From: Chromatiales bacterium
GTDB taxonomy: Bacteria > Pseudomonadota > Gammaproteobacteria > Chromatiales > Chromatiaceae
NCBI GenBank assembly: GCA_024762485.1
Contig: JANTHH010000013.1
Coordinates: forward strand, 1 to 22,984
Length of the DNA stretch: 22,984 nucleotides
Direction of reading: 5' to 3'
Under the pieces are notes generated by a model. That model was not told the origin of the DNA. It saw nothing but the letters and a program-made list of their open reading frames with translations, and did no database searches. Position numbers and translations under genes: made by a program. Below are positions 6,809-13,395 of the stretch, one piece after another. Each line of letters opens with the position of its first letter. The stretch's first letter is position 1.

Positions 6809-8197
6809 TCAGCGGCTGTCCCGCAACGCCACCTTGAGCAGAGGCGGCGTCGCCAGGGTGGTGATCATCACCATCAGCACGATGGCCGAGAAGGTCCCGG
6901 CGCTGATCACCCCCAGGTTCTTGCCGATGGAGGCGAACACCAGGCCGACCTCGCCCCGCGGCATCATGCCGATGCCCACCGCCAGCCGGCTCATGCGGTG
7001 ATCACTCACGCCCAGCCCGGCCACCACCTTGCCCACCACCGCCACCACCGTCAGCAGCACGGCCAGTGCCAGCACCTGCCAGTCGAGGAAGGTCTCCAGC
7101 TTCACCTGGATCCCCATCAGCACGAAAAAAATCGGTACCAGGATCGCCTCCAGTGGCGCAAACAGGTCCTTTATTCGATAGCTGACACCACTGCTGTTCT
7201 CCCAGTCGTGGAAATGGCTCTCCATGATCAGCAGGCCCGCAGCGAAGGCACCGACGATGGTCGCCAGTCCCATGAGGTTGGCCAGCCAGGCGAGGATCAT
7301 GACGAAGATGAACGAGATGAAGATCTTCGCCTCCATCTCGTCGAGATGCCGCAGAAGCTTGATGAGCAACTCGATGATGTAGGGCCCGAGCAGCAGCACC
7401 ACGGCGATGAACAGACCGGCCAGCAGCACGGTGCGCAGGATCTCGGGCAGGTGCAGGCTGTCGCTGACGACGATGCCGGAGACCACCGCCAGCAGCACCA
7501 GGCCGAGCACGTCATCCATCACCGCCGCACCGAGGATCACCGAGGCCTCGGGTGAATTCTGCTTGCCCAGGTCCTGCAGCACCCGGGCGGTGATGCCGAT
7601 GCTGGTGGCGGCCAGTGCGGCGCCCAGGAACATGTGTTCCACATGGCCGCGCTCCGGTTCCACCAGCCAGGCTGCGCCGAAGCCGAGGATGAAGGGCGCC
7701 ACCACCCCGAGCACCGCCACCCGCAGCGAGTCCATGCCCACCCGGCGCAACTCCGCCACACAGGTGTCCAGGCCGACGTGGAACAACAGGAAGATAACGC
7801 CGTAGCGGGAGAAGATATCCACCGCATGGGCCACCTGCAGGTACTCATCGCCGGCATGCCCCCGCAGCATCTCCAGGAAGGGCGGGCCGTCCACCGGCCC
7901 CATCACTGACACCGCCGCGGCCTCCCAGCTGGCGCCGGCGAGGGTGAGATCGGCCATGTCCATCAGTGCCGTGCCCTCGCGCAGCACGGCCATCAGGTCG
8001 TAGCCGAAGAAATACAGCAGGTTGCCCAGCAGCACACCCATCACCAGCTCACCCAGCACCGAGGCCTGGCCGAGCCGGCGCGCGCCGTAGCGGCCGGCCA
8101 GCGCCGCGACCAGTATCAGGGTGACTCCGAAGATCACCGGGGCAATCGGATCGTGATGGGAGACGGCGACTCCGCCGCTTATCGGGTCCATGGCCAT
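6809..8197 (-). CDS. CPA2-family cation:proton antiporter (Na+/H+ exchanger domain)
   Basis: This is an integral membrane protein of 462 residues with about a dozen hydrophobic segments. D228-D229 in VMDDVLGLVLL is the ion-binding Asp pair typical of electrogenic CPA2/NapA-type exchangers. The membrane segments AGRYGARRLGQ..VLGELVMGVLLGN and ATSIGITARVL also match the family. There is no C-terminal TrkA-N/RCK domain, so it is not a full KefB/KefC. Residues of about 66-128 form an unusually long segment between the second and third membrane spans. I chose the ATG at 8197, with GGGGTGG upstream, over the longer open frame beginning at 8248; the ATG at 8191 is also possible. It is divergent from the cytochrome operon. 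Confidence 0.9.
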   Translation of the reverse strand: MAMDPISGGVAVSHHDPIAPVIFGVTLILVAALAGRYGARRLGQASVLGELVMGVLLGNLLYFFGYDLMAVLREGTALMDMADLTLAGASWEAAAVSVMGPVDGPPFLEMLRGHAGDEYLQVAHAVDIFSRYGVIFLLFHVGLDTCVAELRRVGMDSLRVAVLGVVAPFILGFGAAWLVEPERGHVEHMFLGAALAATSIGITARVLQDLGKQNSPEASVILGAAVMDDVLGLVLLAVVSGIVVSDSLHLPEILRTVLLAGLFIAVVLLLGPYIIELLIKLLRHLDEMEAKIFISFIFVMILAWLANLMGLATIVGAFAAGLLIMESHFHDWENSSGVSYRIKDLFAPLEAILVPIFFVLMGIQVKLETFLDWQVLALAVLLTVVAVVGKVVAGLGVSDHRMSRLAVGIGMMPRGEVGLVFASIGKNLGVISAGTFSAIVLMVMITTLATPPLLKVALRDSR

Positions 8198-8248
8198 AGT
8201 GTAGGCACCACCCCGGCCTGCGTATTGACCCGGGGCAAGGGGCCGCAT

Positions 8249-8280
8249 TTCAGCTTGGATTCAGCCAGCCTCCCTAGACT
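8249..8280 (+). promoter_or_regulatory. candidate regulated promoter of the cytochrome operon: 6-N5-6 direct repeat and -10 element
   Basis: TTCAGC occurs at 8249-8254 and again at 8260-8265, an 11-base period that puts both copies on one face of the helix. TAGACT at 8275-8280 resembles a -10 box and would place the transcript start about 23 bases before the AGGAG (8299-8303) of the cytochrome b561 gene. OmpR/PhoB-class regulators, including PhoP and PmrA, bind 6-N5-6 direct repeats overlapping the -35 position, and such a regulator is encoded in this operon. The link is inferred. Confidence 0.4.
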
Positions 8281-8309
8281 TGCCTGCAACAACACTCCAG
8301 GAGCCTGCA

Positions 8310-8882
8310 ATGAACGACGAAACCGTCAAGGTCTGGGACCCGCTGGTCCGCGTCTTCCACTGGACACTGGTGCTGGCCTTCACCGTCTCCTATGCCAGCG
8401 GCGAGGAGTGGCTGGACCTGCATGTGCTGGCCGGCTATCTCATCGCCGGACTGCTCGGCTTCCGCGTGCTGTGGGGCCTGATCGGCACCCGCCATGCCCG
8501 CTTCAGCGACTTCGTCTACCGCCCTTCCAGCATCAAGGCCTATCTCAGGGACCTTGCACGACTGCGCCCACGGCATTACCTCGGCCACAACCCGGCCGGC
8601 GGGCTGATGGTGATGATCCTGCTGCTCAGCCTGCTGGCGACCGTGCTCACCGGCATGGCCCACCTCGCCATCGAGGAGGCGCAGGGCCCACTGGTCGGTC
8701 TGGTCGCCACCACCGGCATCTGGCCGGACCTGTTCGAGGAAACCCATGAGTTCTTCGCCAACTTCACCCTGCTGCTGGTCTTCGTGCACATCACCGGGGT
8801 ACTGGTCTCCAGCCTGCTGCACGGCGAAAACCTGGTCCGCGCCATGCTCACCGGCCGCAAATCACAACAGGTGGGATCATGA
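8310..8882 (+). CDS. cytochrome b561-family diheme membrane protein
   Basis: The product is a 190-residue four-helix membrane cytochrome that would pass electrons from the quinone pool to periplasmic c-type cytochromes. Candidate heme-b ligands are His17 (RVFHW), His38 (DLHVLAGY), His146 (EETHEFFAN) and His160 (FVHITGV), the usual pattern for this family. The open frame extends to 8280, but the ATG at 8310 has AGGAG 7 bases upstream and gives the expected MNDETVKVWDPLVRVFHW start. The stop overlaps the next start (ATGA at 8879), so translation is coupled to the SHP gene. The pairing with SHP and DHC cytochromes is a known arrangement. The antiporter gene upstream is divergent. Confidence 0.94.
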   Translation: MNDETVKVWDPLVRVFHWTLVLAFTVSYASGEEWLDLHVLAGYLIAGLLGFRVLWGLIGTRHARFSDFVYRPSSIKAYLRDLARLRPRHYLGHNPAGGLMVMILLLSLLATVLTGMAHLAIEEAQGPLVGLVATTGIWPDLFEETHEFFANFTLLLVFVHITGVLVSSLLHGENLVRAMLTGRKSQQVGS

Positions 8883-9271
8883 AAACCCGATACATCCTGC
8901 TCGCCGGCGCACTGCTGCTGCCCGCCCTCTCCCATGGCGGTGGCGAGGAACTGCTGGCGCGCTACAGCGCAGCGGGCGCCGGCCCCTTCGATGCCGAACG
9001 CGGCCGTCAGGCCTGGCTGGCCGAGGTGACATCCGGCAAGGGAGATGCCCGCAGCTGCAGCAGCTGCCACGGCAGCGACCCGAAACAGGCTGGCCGGCAC
9101 CTGCGGACCCGCAAGGCCATCAAGCCCATGGCGCCCTCCGTTGAGCCCGCCCGGCTCAGCGATCCGAAAAAGATCGAGAAATGGTTTCTGCGCAACTGCA
9201 AGTGGACTTGGGGCCGCACCTGCAGTGCACAGGAGAAGGGCGACATCCTGACTTATCTGAACGGCCTTTGA
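8879..9271 (+). CDS. shp: SHP-type (sphaeroides heme protein, DUF1924) monoheme cytochrome c
   Basis: This is a 130-residue periplasmic cytochrome with a signal peptide ending near residue 20 (LSHG-GG). The heme site is CSSCH at residues 60-64. The C-terminal block WFLRNCKWTWGRTCSAQEKG holds Asn106 followed by Cys107 and Cys115. In the SHP of Rhodobacter sphaeroides an asparagine at this position is the sixth heme ligand that moves away to admit oxygen or nitric oxide, and the two cysteines form a disulfide. SHP thus binds small gases, unusually for a c-type cytochrome. Its physiological role is unsettled; a terminal electron acceptor or oxygen/NO-handling role has been suggested. It is translationally coupled to cytochrome b561 and followed by DHC, its known electron donor. 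Confidence 0.92.
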   Translation: MKTRYILLAGALLLPALSHGGGEELLARYSAAGAGPFDAERGRQAWLAEVTSGKGDARSCSSCHGSDPKQAGRHLRTRKAIKPMAPSVEPARLSDPKKIEKWFLRNCKWTWGRTCSAQEKGDILTYLNGL

Positions 9272-9298
9272 TCACCGATTCGTTCGAGGAGAAATGAC

Positions 9299-9847
9299 AT
9301 GAACAAGACACGCTTTCTTGCCGCCACCCTGCTCGGCACCAGCCTGCTCGGCGGCGTCGGCCTGGTGATCGGTGACGATGACCTGCGCCGCGGCTTCGGC
9401 GGACACGACGTGGCACCGGCGGATTTCGCCCCTTACCAGGAAGAATGCGGAGGCTGCCACATGGCATACCCCCCCGGCCTGCTGCCGGCCGATGCCTGGC
9501 AGCGGGTGTTCGACAACCTCGACGACCACTACGGCGACAACGCCGAACTGCCACCCGAGCAGGCCAGGCTGATTCGCGGCTATGTGCTGCAGCACGCCGC
9601 CGACAGCAATGGTCCGCTGCGCACCCGGGCCTTTGCCGCCCAGGCCTTTCCGGCATCACAGGAGGTGCGCATCAGCGGGACCGCCTACTTCAAGCACAAG
9701 CATAACGAACTGCCTGCGCGCCTGGTCGAGGGTAATCCGGCGGTGGGCAGCTTCAGCAACTGCCAGGCTTGCCATACGCAGGCGGAGCAGGGATCCTTCA
9801 ACGAACACCAGGTCCGCATAGCCGGCCATGGCCGATGGGATGACTGA
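9299..9847 (+). CDS. dhc: diheme cytochrome c (DHC family), electron donor to SHP
   Basis: The product has 182 residues with two c-type heme sites, CGGCH at 50-54 and CQACH at 155-159. The N-terminus (to about residue 25) is a hydrophobic export signal whose cleavage site is unclear, so it could remain anchored. FAPYQEECGGCHMAYPPGLL and TAYFKHKHNELP are typical of the DHC family, whose R. sphaeroides member forms a complex with SHP. GAGGAG at 9286-9291 supports the ATG at 9299; an earlier ATG at 9294 stops after two codons. The stop is directly followed by the next ATG (TGAATG). The role inferred here is the periplasmic link between the b561 membrane cytochrome and SHP. Confidence 0.93.
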   Translation: MNKTRFLAATLLGTSLLGGVGLVIGDDDLRRGFGGHDVAPADFAPYQEECGGCHMAYPPGLLPADAWQRVFDNLDDHYGDNAELPPEQARLIRGYVLQHAADSNGPLRTRAFAAQAFPASQEVRISGTAYFKHKHNELPARLVEGNPAVGSFSNCQACHTQAEQGSFNEHQVRIAGHGRWDD

Positions 9848-10135
9848 ATGAAGACCTTTGTGCTGATGTTGCTGCTCGCTGCCAGCCCGTTGCTGCTCGC
9901 CGACGACCATGGTGAGGCACGGCGATTGCGCGAGGCGGGCGATGTCCTGCCCCTCTCCAGCATCATCAACAAACTGCCGAAGGCATCGCGCAAGCGGGTC
10001 ATCGAGGTCGACCTGGATCGCGAACGCGGTCGCCCCGTCTATGAGATCGAGGCGCTGGATGCCAGGGGCCGTGTGTGGGAATACCGCATCGATGCCCGCA
10101 GCGGCCGGATCCTCGAGCGCAAAGGAGGCGACTGA
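9848..10135 (+). CDS. periplasmic PepSY-domain protein
   Basis: This 95-residue protein has a signal peptide cleaved near residue 18 (LLLA-DD) and then one PepSY-like domain: the helix segment PLSSIINKLPKA, then strands VIEVDLDRERGRPVYEIE and VWEYRIDARSGRIL. PepSY domains bind other proteins or inhibit peptidases, and stand-alone copies often precede two-component genes, where they are suspected to modulate the sensor. It starts at the base after the DHC stop and its own stop abuts the response-regulator ATG, so it is firmly inside the operon. A direct effect on the kinase is inference. Confidence 0.88.
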   Translation: MKTFVLMLLLAASPLLLADDHGEARRLREAGDVLPLSSIINKLPKASRKRVIEVDLDRERGRPVYEIEALDARGRVWEYRIDARSGRILERKGGD

Positions 10136-10804
10136 ATGCGTCTGCTGCTGGTGGAGGACGACGCACAGCTCGCCAGCGGCCTGCGCCGTGACCTCGAACG
10201 CCAGGGCTTCGCGGTCGACCTGGCGGACAACGGCATCGATGCCGAGCACCTCGGCCGCGTCGAGCCCTACGACGCCATCATCCTCGACCTCGGCCTGCCC
10301 GGCCGGCCGGGCCTGGAGGTGCTGGCCCACTGGCGTGCCGACGCCGTCGCCACCCCGGTCCTCATTCTCACCGCGCGCGACGCCTGGCACGAGAAGGTGG
10401 ACGGCTTCAAGGCCGGGGCCGATGACTACCTGGCCAAGCCCTTCCACGTCGAGGAACTGCTGGCCCGGTTGCAGGCGCTGACACGCCGCAGCACCGGTCG
10501 TGCCGAGCCCGTGCTGCGTGCCGACGGGATGGTGCTCGACGAGGAACGCCAGCAGGTGCTGCTCGACAGTGGCGGCGAAGTGGCACTGACCGGCACCGAG
10601 TTCCGCCTGCTGCGCTATTTCATGCAGCACCCCGGGCGCATCCTCTCCAAGACCCGGCTCACCGAGCATGTCTATGACCAGGACTTCGACCGCGACAGCA
10701 ACCTGATCGAGGTCTACGTGCGCCGGCTGCGCGACAAGATCGGCCGCGAGCGGATCGAGACCCGGCGCGGTCAGGGTTACGTGTTCCAGCCCAAGAGTTC
10801 ATGA
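10136..10804 (+). CDS. OmpR/PhoB-class response regulator, PhoP-like
   Basis: This is a 222-residue DNA-binding regulator. The receiver domain (residues 1-115) has the acidic pair at 7-9 (VEDD), phosphoacceptor D51 (IILDLGLPG), T79 and K101. The C-terminal winged helix (about 125-220) ends in the usual RGQGYVF. The segment LTARDAWHEKVDGFKAGADD followed by KPFHVEELLARLQAL is strikingly close to PhoP of enterobacteria. The stop overlaps the start of the sensor kinase gene (ATGA). The obvious candidate target is its own operon, where a TTCAGC-N5-TTCAGC repeat precedes the first gene. Confidence 0.95.
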   Translation: MRLLLVEDDAQLASGLRRDLERQGFAVDLADNGIDAEHLGRVEPYDAIILDLGLPGRPGLEVLAHWRADAVATPVLILTARDAWHEKVDGFKAGADDYLAKPFHVEELLARLQALTRRSTGRAEPVLRADGMVLDEERQQVLLDSGGEVALTGTEFRLLRYFMQHPGRILSKTRLTEHVYDQDFDRDSNLIEVYVRRLRDKIGRERIETRRGQGYVFQPKSS

Positions 10805-12162
10805 CCGGCTCACTTGAGCGGCGCCTGCAACTGGGCATGGGCATCGGCCTGCTGTTGGGCTTCAGCCTGCTGTTCTGGGGCAGCAGCCAGGCCATCCGCG
10901 TGCTCAACGAGCACTACGTGGTATCCCGCCTCGGTCACGATCTGGATGCCGCGCTGGGCGCCATCCGGCCTGCCGCCGATCGCCCCCTGGCCACCCTGGC
11001 GGCCCGCCTGCCACCGGTCTACAGCCAACCCCTGTCCGGCCACTACCTGGTGTTGCTGGAGGGGTCGCAGGTGCGTTTCAGCTCCCGCTCGCTGTGGGAC
11101 GAACAGCTGGCGGTCGACCCTGTACCCGCCGGAGAACAGGTGCAGAGCCGCCGTGACGGCCCCGCCGGTCAGCAGCTGTTGCTGGTGGCACGCGGTTACC
11201 GCAAGGCCGGCCATCACTACACCCTCGCGGTTGCCGAGGACATCACCGGCATGCTGCAGCAGATCCACCGCTACCAGGTGACTGCGGCCCTCATCCTCGC
11301 CGGCCTGTTGTTCCTGCTGCTGGCCGCCCAGCGGTACTGGCTGCGCAGTGGCTTCCGCAAGCTGGAGTTGGTGCGCGAGGATGTCGCCCGCGTTGCACGG
11401 GGCGAGGCCCGGCAACTGCGCGACACGGTCCCGGACGAGATCCAGCCGCTGGTCAGCGAATTCAACCGGCTACTCGGCCTGCTCGAACAGCGCCTGTCAC
11501 GTTCACGCAATGCGCTGGGCAATCTCGCCCATGCACTGAAGGCGCCCCTGACCCTGCTGCGGCGTATCCTGGAGCAGCCGGAGATCGATGCCGCCACGGC
11601 ACTGCAGCAGGCGGATCGTATCCGTTCACTGGTCGACCGCGAACTGCGTCGCGCCCGCATCGCGGGCAGCGCGGGCAGTACCCGGCAGTTCAACGCGGAA
11701 ACAGAGGTACCGCCACTGCTGGCCATGATGCAGCAGCTCCACCCCTCCCGCGGGCTGGACATCCGCAGCGGGCCACTGCCCGCGACTGCCCTCCCGCTGG
11801 ACCGGGAGGACATGCTGGAGCTACTGGGCAACCTGCTGGACAACGCCTGCAAATGGGCACGCCACAAGGTCCGGCTGGAAATCTGTGCTGATACGACAAG
11901 CGTGACCATCCACGTGGAGGACGATGGGCCGGGCATCCCCGGTGAGCAGCGCCAGCGCCTGCTGGCCCGCGGCAGCCGGCTCGACGAGACCCGTGAGGGG
12001 CAGGGACTGGGACTGGCCATCTGCAGCGACATCGCCAGCCTTTACGGTGGACGCCTGAGGCTCGAACAGTCACCCGCGCTGGGCGGCCTGCGGGTGAGCG
12101 TCGAATTGCCGCTGGGGGACAGGTCCTCCGGGAGGCCGACTAACCGCGCAGGGCAGCGATGA
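10801..12162 (+). CDS. PhoQ-like sensor histidine kinase
   Basis: This is a 453-residue inner-membrane kinase. Membrane helices lie near residues 11-33 and 158-178 and enclose a periplasmic domain of about 125 residues. A HAMP-like linker follows. The phosphoacceptor is His244 in NLAHALKAPL, closer to the PhoQ form (DLTHSLKTPL) than to the common HELRTPL form. The ATP site has N348 (NLLDNACKWA), DDGPGIP at 374-380 and GQGLGLAI near 401-408. The periplasmic part lacks the run of acidic residues used by PhoQ to sense divalent cations, so its signal is probably different. The 3' end overlaps the convergent aroE gene by 23 bases. Confidence 0.93.
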   Translation: MTGSLERRLQLGMGIGLLLGFSLLFWGSSQAIRVLNEHYVVSRLGHDLDAALGAIRPAADRPLATLAARLPPVYSQPLSGHYLVLLEGSQVRFSSRSLWDEQLAVDPVPAGEQVQSRRDGPAGQQLLLVARGYRKAGHHYTLAVAEDITGMLQQIHRYQVTAALILAGLLFLLLAAQRYWLRSGFRKLELVREDVARVARGEARQLRDTVPDEIQPLVSEFNRLLGLLEQRLSRSRNALGNLAHALKAPLTLLRRILEQPEIDAATALQQADRIRSLVDRELRRARIAGSAGSTRQFNAETEVPPLLAMMQQLHPSRGLDIRSGPLPATALPLDREDMLELLGNLLDNACKWARHKVRLEICADTTSVTIHVEDDGPGIPGEQRQRLLARGSRLDETREGQGLGLAICSDIASLYGGRLRLEQSPALGGLRVSVELPLGDRSSGRPTNRAGQR

Positions 12163-12955
12163 CCGGCGCGGTGTCCGGCATCACGCCACGCCACAGGCGG
12201 AACGACTCCGCCGCCTGCTCCACCAGCATGCCCAGCCCGTCCAGCGCCTTCGCGGCACCATGTTCCCGTCCCCACAGCACGAAGGCGGTCGGCTCGCTGG
12301 CGTACATCATGTCGTAGCTCCAACCGCCCTCGGCCAGGCAGTCGTCGGGGATCTCCGGCACCTGCGCGCGCAGGCCGGCGGAGGTGGCATTGATGATGAG
12401 GTCGAAGCGACGGCCGACGAGCTCATCCAGACCGCAGCCACTGACCGGCCCCAGTGTCGCCAGTTCGCGTGCCAGCTGCTCTGCCCTGCTGGCAGTGCGA
12501 TTGGCGATCAGCAGCTCTGCCGGCCCCTCGTCGAGCAGTGGCTGCACCACCCCACGGGCGGCCCCTCCCGCACCCAGCAACAGGATGCGCGCGCCCTTGA
12601 AGTTGAACAGGTGATTGCAGCCAAGGTCACGCACCAGCCCGACACCGTCGGTGTTGTCGCCTTGGAGGCGTCCGTTGTCGCGTGCGATCAGGGTGTTGAC
12701 CGCCTGGGCCGTGTCGGCCCGCGGGCTCAGCTCGTCGGCGAGCCGGAAGGCACGTTCCTTGAACGGCACCGTGACATTCAACCCCTTGCCACCGGCGGCA
12801 AAAAAATCGGCCACGTCGCCTTCGAAGTCTTCCAGGTCGCCGAGGATGCGCTCGTAGGTCATGTCCTGACCTGTCTGGGCGGCAAAGGCGGCATGGATCT
12901 CGGGTGACTTGCTGTGCTCGATGGGATTGCCGATAACGGCATAGCGATCGGTCAT
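12140..12955 (-). CDS. aroE: shikimate dehydrogenase (NADP+)
   Basis: This enzyme reduces 3-dehydroshikimate to shikimate in chorismate synthesis. The 271-residue length is standard. Visible residues include SKSP at 15-18, the catalytic Lys67 in NVTVPFKE, Asn87 and Asp103 (GDNTDGVG), and the dinucleotide-binding loop GAGGAARG at 128-135, followed by NRT at 152-154, typical of NADP-specific AroE. The ATG at 12955 has AGGAAG upstream. The last 23 bases run antisense to the end of the kinase gene. It follows comFB on the same strand after 77 bases. Confidence 0.96.
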   Translation of the reverse strand: MTDRYAVIGNPIEHSKSPEIHAAFAAQTGQDMTYERILGDLEDFEGDVADFFAAGGKGLNVTVPFKERAFRLADELSPRADTAQAVNTLIARDNGRLQGDNTDGVGLVRDLGCNHLFNFKGARILLLGAGGAARGVVQPLLDEGPAELLIANRTASRAEQLARELATLGPVSGCGLDELVGRRFDLIINATSAGLRAQVPEIPDDCLAEGGWSYDMMYASEPTAFVLWGREHGAAKALDGLGMLVEQAAESFRLWRGVMPDTAPVIAALRG

Positions 12956-12991
12956 GGAGACGCTTCCTGGCTGGCGTTGAACTGCGGCGGG

Positions 12992-13018
12992 ATTCTACGC
13001 CATCTCGCGCCCTGTCGA
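12992..13018 (-). promoter_or_regulatory. possible aroE promoter
   Basis: On the minus strand TCGACA (13013-13018) precedes TAGAAT (12992-12997) with a 15-base spacer. Both hexamers resemble sigma-70 boxes, but the spacer is short. If real, aroE has its own promoter in the 77-bp gap after comFB. Confidence 0.3.
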
Positions 13019-13032
13019 CTGCAGAACACGTC

Positions 13033-13293
13033 TCAGCGGCGGTGGCTTTGGACGAAATCCCGTGCCTCGGCAATCGCCGCCTCGATCTTGCGCTCCATCT
13101 CCGCGCGCTCGCCGGCATCCATGTAGAAGGCCAGGTCCACGGCATGGCGGACATACTTGGCTGGCAGCTGGTTGAGTGCGACGCAGACGATGTCTTCCAG
13201 TGCGTCCTGCCCCAGGCCCTCCTCACTGCCGTAGTGTTCGAGGACCTTTTCGATCACTGCCTTCTCGTAATAGTTGCTGATTTCGAATGCCAC
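13033..13293 (-). CDS. ComFB-family small protein
   Basis: This 86-residue cytoplasmic protein matches the late-competence ComFB family. The hallmark is the central block DIVCVALNQLPAKYVRHAVD at about residues 34-53, preceded by an N-terminal helix (YYEKAVIEKVLEHYG). Recent work on cyanobacterial ComFB proteins describes the family as cyclic-dinucleotide receptors; whether this proteobacterial member binds one is unknown. The single cysteine (C37) means it lacks the multi-cysteine zinc site seen in some relatives. Minus-strand neighbours are hppA upstream, separated by a terminator, and aroE downstream. The 55 bases before the start hold a TATACA that might be a -10 element. Confidence 0.85.
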   Translation of the reverse strand: MAFEISNYYEKAVIEKVLEHYGSEEGLGQDALEDIVCVALNQLPAKYVRHAVDLAFYMDAGERAEMERKIEAAIAEARDFVQSHRR

Positions 13294-13345
13294 GTCTTTG
13301 CGCCTCTGCTGTATTTTTCCGAAGTGTATAGGAGATCCCCAACGG

Positions 13346-13371
13346 AAAACGGGACGACACCGTCGTCCCGT
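13346..13371 (-). terminator. rho-independent terminator of hppA
   Basis: A perfect 10-bp stem (arms 13349-13358 and 13362-13371, ACGGGACGAC and its complement) with a 3-base loop is followed on the minus strand by TTTT (13349-13346). It begins 25 bases beyond the hppA stop. It should insulate comFB from hppA transcription. Confidence 0.82.
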
Positions 13372-13395
13372 CCGGTTACGTACAATGCCGTCCGC

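Noticed and set aside
10136..12162. Calling the two-component pair PhoP/PhoQ outright
   Set aside because: The catalytic parts are PhoP/PhoQ-like, but the periplasmic sensor lacks the acidic patch and the genomic context is different.
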